A stretch of DNA of 64,000 nucleotides from Ceratodon purpureus (lineage: Eukaryota > Streptophyta > Bryopsida > Pseudoditrichales > Ditrichaceae), in assembly GCA_014871385.1 (NCBI GenBank), contig CM026423.1, positions 19,209,690 to 19,273,689 on the forward strand, in the 5' to 3' direction. Within the stretch, counting starts at the first letter, position 1; the number at the start of each line of letters is the position of its first letter. This document shows, piece by piece, positions 60,259 to 64,000 of the stretch. The notes under the pieces were generated by a model. It did no database searches and was not told the DNA's origin. It saw only the letters and a list, made by a program, of their open reading frames with translations. Both the position numbers and the translations under genes were made by a program.

Positions 60259-60300
60259 AGGGAATATTCCCCTCTTGGATCCGAGAGGGGAATATTCCCT
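60259..60300. repeat. 42-bp near-perfect palindrome
   Basis: AGGGAATATTCCCCTCTTGG and ATCCGAGAGGGGAATATTCCCT form one palindrome with no spacer, centred on GGATCC. A single mispair (T against G) breaks it. It could extrude as a cruciform, or mark a junction between two inverted transposon ends. Confidence 0.85.
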
Positions 60301-60987
60301 AACCGTGTAAGAATGTTTTTTTTTGTCTTCATTTCACTACGGACACATTCGAGAGGTGGACAATATATAAATAAATAGTGACCTTTATTTATGTTCTGCG
60401 GATTCCAAATCCATCACAAAGCCAAAACAAATCAATTCCGCTATTCATATAATGTATTCTTGAACTGTATTGGTCACTCAATTTCATAGTCTAACCATAA
60501 GAAACTACTGAAGCGGTTCAGCAAATTTGGCCATCTCTAGAACACGCATAACCTCGTTGAAGCTGAAGTTAGGGGTGTGCATAAAAGTATCAACCTTGTA
60601 ATCCATTTCACATAGATAGCGGAAGATATAATAAACATGCTTGCAGTACTTTCACTGTCCTCTTTTGCCAAGGGTTTCCGAAGTCATTTTCATGAAGTCG
60701 GGGCAAGTACATCCAGGGAAGGTTGTGATGGTGATACAATATATCGTTTCACTTAGACTCTTCAAGGAGATGACGCAGCCAAATCCTGGATATGGGATTG
60801 ATGTGACACTTGTCATCCAGTAGTTGTTCATAAGACCCGCGCTGCTCTACTTGTTGCGGTGGTCGGACGTAGGAGCTTCAGAACTTCTCCTGATGGCATA
60901 TCCGTTTCGAGTCGTTGGGTGTGTATCCGGAGAGAGAGGAACGGGGAAATGACTCCTTGGGAGAGGCATATTAGCACAAATTTGGAA
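60301..60987. other. Region 3' of the transposase remnant
   Basis: Contains ORFs of 60-77 codons only. Minus-strand ORF 60828-61061 overlaps the transposase C-terminus in another frame. This may be 3' non-coding sequence of the transposon. Confidence 0.4.
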
Positions 60988-63978
60988 CTAACGTTGAGGT
61001 GATAGCGCTCTACGTTGTTGGACTTGAAAGCCGGCCTCTTCAAGAGCCAAAATCTCTGCAATGTTCAAGTTTGTGCCCCTTTTCACAGGCCAAGTCTGCG
61101 GGATAGATGGCCAATCGATCACAAACGACTTCTTTGTGCCCTTCACACATCTATTAATGTCATCGGCGCAAAACCAGAAGTCAGTGGAAATATGGCAATC
61201 GGTTCTGAACTCCTTCTTGAGCCCTACATAGGTAGAAGCAGACGTACCATGTGTACTTCGGCGCACTCGGGTATCGCACTTCGCATTTGTATGAGCCTGC
61301 ATTGCTTGGCATTTTCGGTTAGACTTGCCGGACAGTCTAGCAATGTGCCACTTGGACGTGTCGCAATCTGTCTCTTGCACTGAAGTAGTGTGTTGAACAC
61401 CCGAGTGAGGTTGAGAAAGGGCCTCCTCAATGCGTGCTCTGGTAGATCTCATGCCATCACGAGGAATGGAATAATTCACTGTATCATAGCGATGAAAGTC
61501 ATGACTTAAAACCGGGCGGCAAATCTAATTTCAATTTTGTAGATCCAAAGATCTCTGCACCTTCCAAGCCTCCATTCTTTGTCAAGATAACCTCCGCTTC
61601 CGGGTAAGAGTTTACTCCCTCAGCAATCAACTTGGGGTCACCAGAGCGTTGAGCGTGGCGCAAACAAAGTTCTGCTCTGTCCGGACCTTTACCGCCCTTT
61701 CCTCCCTTCAGCCAAGACCGGTAACTTGTGATTTGCATGAATGCTCGGATCATATCATTCACTGTTGCCTCGTACAAACATGTCATTGTATTTCCTGATT
61801 GTTGAAGCCATCTATTGTAGACGGTTTCCGCAAGGTTGCAGTAAGGCATGTCGGTTCTTTCGTCAAGGGTAAGATCCTGGGAAGAAAAATAAAAGAAATC
61901 ATTTTATTTTTAGGATTATGAATAAAAAGCAATGTATACTAATACTTCATGGAAGGTTTAGAGATGAATGAACTTACAAACTACATCGAGTCTCCCAATT
62001 GTCTGTACCGAAAGTGCCAGAAAGCCATCCAATCATTTAGATGACGCCTTCCTTCTTCGGTCGTAGCACCTGACGAAAGCCACCACCCGCAAATGACGTT
62101 GTACTGCGCTTCTGCTTCCTCTTGGGTCTTTGCGTCCTTCCTTACTTTGCACAAAGCTTTGTGTTGGTCTTGAAAGCTTGGCAAGATGTTCCGAGAAGTT
62201 GTCCTCTGAAGGCACTTTGACCAGTGGAAAAGACAAGTGTGCTCCCGTTCCTCCATAGGATCATTGGGATCTCTGTTCCCATACACCTTACGAACAGCGT
62301 GCCAGTTGGCTCCAGCATTGTCAGCCATGAATCCTTTGAAATTTGTATTTACACACCCGTTCTTGCGCATGACTTCATTGAGCTGGAGCCAAAATAACTC
62401 TTGAGCAGCTGCATCTTCAGATTGTATGTCACAGAGCGCAATAAATATCACTTTACAATACTTACTGTCATAAACGTGGCATGCCATGGTGGTCCAATTA
62501 ACAACACGCCTAATATAGTCGAACATAATCCAACAGTCTTGAAGATCACCTCCAGGCTGCATGGGCTTCACTAAATCCAGTCCGCTCTCAGGACGATCAG
62601 TTGACATCTTAATCAGAAATACCTTGCCTTCATTCTGTCCAAGGAATTGATTTCGATGGATGAATTCAAAGTTGGAGTAGTCCTTGAGCTCCAAGATGCT
62701 ATCTGTGACACCTCTTCCTTGACGGAAAAATCTCTTCGATCCAGATACAAAATTTCGTATATTTGGTGAAGTAAGAGTCTCAAATTGGTCTATTATAGCA
62801 TCAATGGATACTCCTCGAAGATGACTGCTTCCTGCAGTAGGACGGATCAGAGCATCGGCGAGGTACTGCTTGCTCGCCGCTCAAATGATAGCAGAGTTTT
62901 TGGCGTTAGGTGTCTTCTGAACCTCCTTAGCTATGAAGTCAAACATGATGTCTATAGAATCTTGACATCTGCCTTGAGATACAGGATGTCTATGACGTCC
63001 TAAATGAATCGCCGCACGGGTCATATCATTGTCTCAAGACAACACATGATAGATCCTAGCCTCGCACAATGTTAGACAAGTAGGAGGTGTCTGACATACT
63101 TTGCATACTAAAGTAGATTTTTCTGTGGGAGAGCCTCCAACAGAGAATGGTACTGAAGCTACACCTGACCATTCAGTGCTATTTACCATCCCATTATTCC
63201 TGCAGATGTAATCACAACTCAGGTTGGGACATTGTAAGTGTCTAGTACATGATGACTTACGATATGTGAGGCCATACTCGTTCTTGATGTTTGTGGTCAT
63301 GGTCTTGCACCAGGTGTGGCCATCATACTGCTTGCTCATCCCGTCCATTCCACCTCCGAATGGATTTGGAACTCCTTCTAGTACAGGGGGCAGCTCGAAA
63401 ATCTTGTCTCCATCGTAAACTGGCAATAAATACTTCAGTTGTTCATGTTCAATGGTGTCAAAATCAATTTGTGACAGTTCTAATCAGGAGCCCCTTCTTG
63501 ACGCTGTCAATTTGATGGCAAATAGAATGCTTCTATTTTTTTTGGAAGATGTAGACAATGACGCAGACATATTAGAACAACTACCCTATCGAGATGGACG
63601 TCCTGGCTCTTAGGATCCACGATTCTGGAATGGATTTGACCTAGTGTCTCCTAGCTTGATCTCACTATGAGTGTCATCATCCGAGCCACTCAACAAATGT
63701 ACTGAATTGTCACTAGGTTCAATTTTGACAGATGCTAGACCAGAAACTTGAAGTGTTAACGTAGAAGGGGGAGGGGTCAAGAGAACAGTAGACTCAGACA
63801 TCTGTGCATCTGATAACCCGTATACCTTGAAAGTTCGAGTGCTAAGAGTCCAGACGTAACCATCTGGTGTACTATCCTTCACTTGAAATACACACTCAAG
63901 AATCTCTACATTATCATGAAAGACCTCTTCTTCCATGTAAATAGTCCCGGCTCTAAAACCAAACCTGAGGCTAAGCAA
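60988..63978 (-). pseudogene. Decayed MULE-type transposase
   Basis: Coding blocks from 5' to 3' on the minus strand: 63978-63610 (N-terminal part, start beyond or near the edge), 63426-61981, 61870-61499 and 61510-60988. The second block has a WRKY-GCM1-like zinc finger (SSCTRHLQCPNLSCDYICRN) and then a DDE-type core: NWTTMACHVYDSKYCKVIFI, ALCDIQSEDAAAQELFW, NFKGFMADNAGANWHAV and EHTCLFHWSKCLQ, as in Mutator-like transposases. Breaks: TGA at 63036-63034 after YHVLS, TGA at 62883-62881 before AASKQYLADALIRPT, and a one-base frame change near 61505. The 61871-61980 gap may be an intron, but a TAG follows SM at its left edge. The element is therefore no longer autonomous, unless another copy is intact. 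Confidence 0.85.
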
Positions 63979-64000
63979 TCGCTCTTCGACAACTACCTTA

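Larger units (their letters stand above)
59935..64000. mobile_element. Probable second MULE-like element, right end beyond window
   Basis: CAACGACGCTATCTTGTGAG begins at 59935 and goes on with GCGGTGAGCAGTGAGCGGTG. This is the same terminus as that of the element at 55978-57800 (17 to 19 of 20 bases match its two ends). The sequence to its left resembles 54168-54230 up to exactly this point, which marks an insertion border. The terminus points rightward, where a decayed MULE transposase lies in reverse orientation (60988-63978), so this may be the autonomous relative. The right end and target duplication (expected GCATGTACCC or near) are outside the window. It is also possible that the transposase belongs to a different nested element. 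Confidence 0.55.

Overview
The window is nuclear DNA of a land plant. The genes are split by GT-AG introns, mostly 50-600 bp long. Plant-specific products are present: cpSRP43, an HP20-type chloroplast PRAT protein, a CLC-F channel, a p24 beta-2 protein, an A-type P450 and a UDP-glycosyltransferase. Intergenic DNA is very AT-rich and full of transposon remains. The short introns, the AT-rich spacers and the character of the MULE transposase family suggest a bryophyte, most likely a moss. That assignment is an inference and nothing in the window settles it.

Layout. 1-3498: CLC-F (minus strand, its 3' part lies outside the window). 5751-7542: cpSRP43 (minus). 9364-11209: HP20/Tim17-22-23 family (minus). 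11863-15538: a young, internally deleted Copia retrotransposon with 239-bp LTRs. 16323-17693: p24 beta-2 (minus). 19301-23487: a long coiled-coil protein with a C-terminal membrane anchor and eight 25-residue repeats (minus). 25.7-33.5 kb: a gene-poor AT-rich block holding a Stowaway-like MITE. 33.5-34.8 kb: a GC-richer patch of decayed repeats. 35807-38030: CTF7/ESCO cohesin acetyltransferase (plus). 41.0-44.4 kb: three S1/SPH-type secreted-protein genes (minus), of which one is dead. 45281-47367: cytochrome P450 (plus). 49476-51131: RING-finger protein (plus). 51675-53617: UGT (minus). From 54 kb to the end is mobile-element territory.

In the last 10 kb, a complete 1,823-bp MULE-like transposon (55978-57800) has a perfect 10-bp target-site duplication, GTGAG-rich terminal inverted repeats and a spliced ORF of unknown origin. 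A third copy of the same terminus at 59935 interrupts an older repeat and points toward a decayed MULE transposase (60988-63978 and beyond). This suggests a non-autonomous element and its probable autonomous relative side by side.

The host genes do not form a pathway. cpSRP43 and HP20 both serve chloroplast protein targeting, p24 beta-2 serves the ER-Golgi pathway, and CTF7 serves sister-chromatid cohesion. Exon borders below were worked out by hand from splice sites and reading phase, without transcript evidence.
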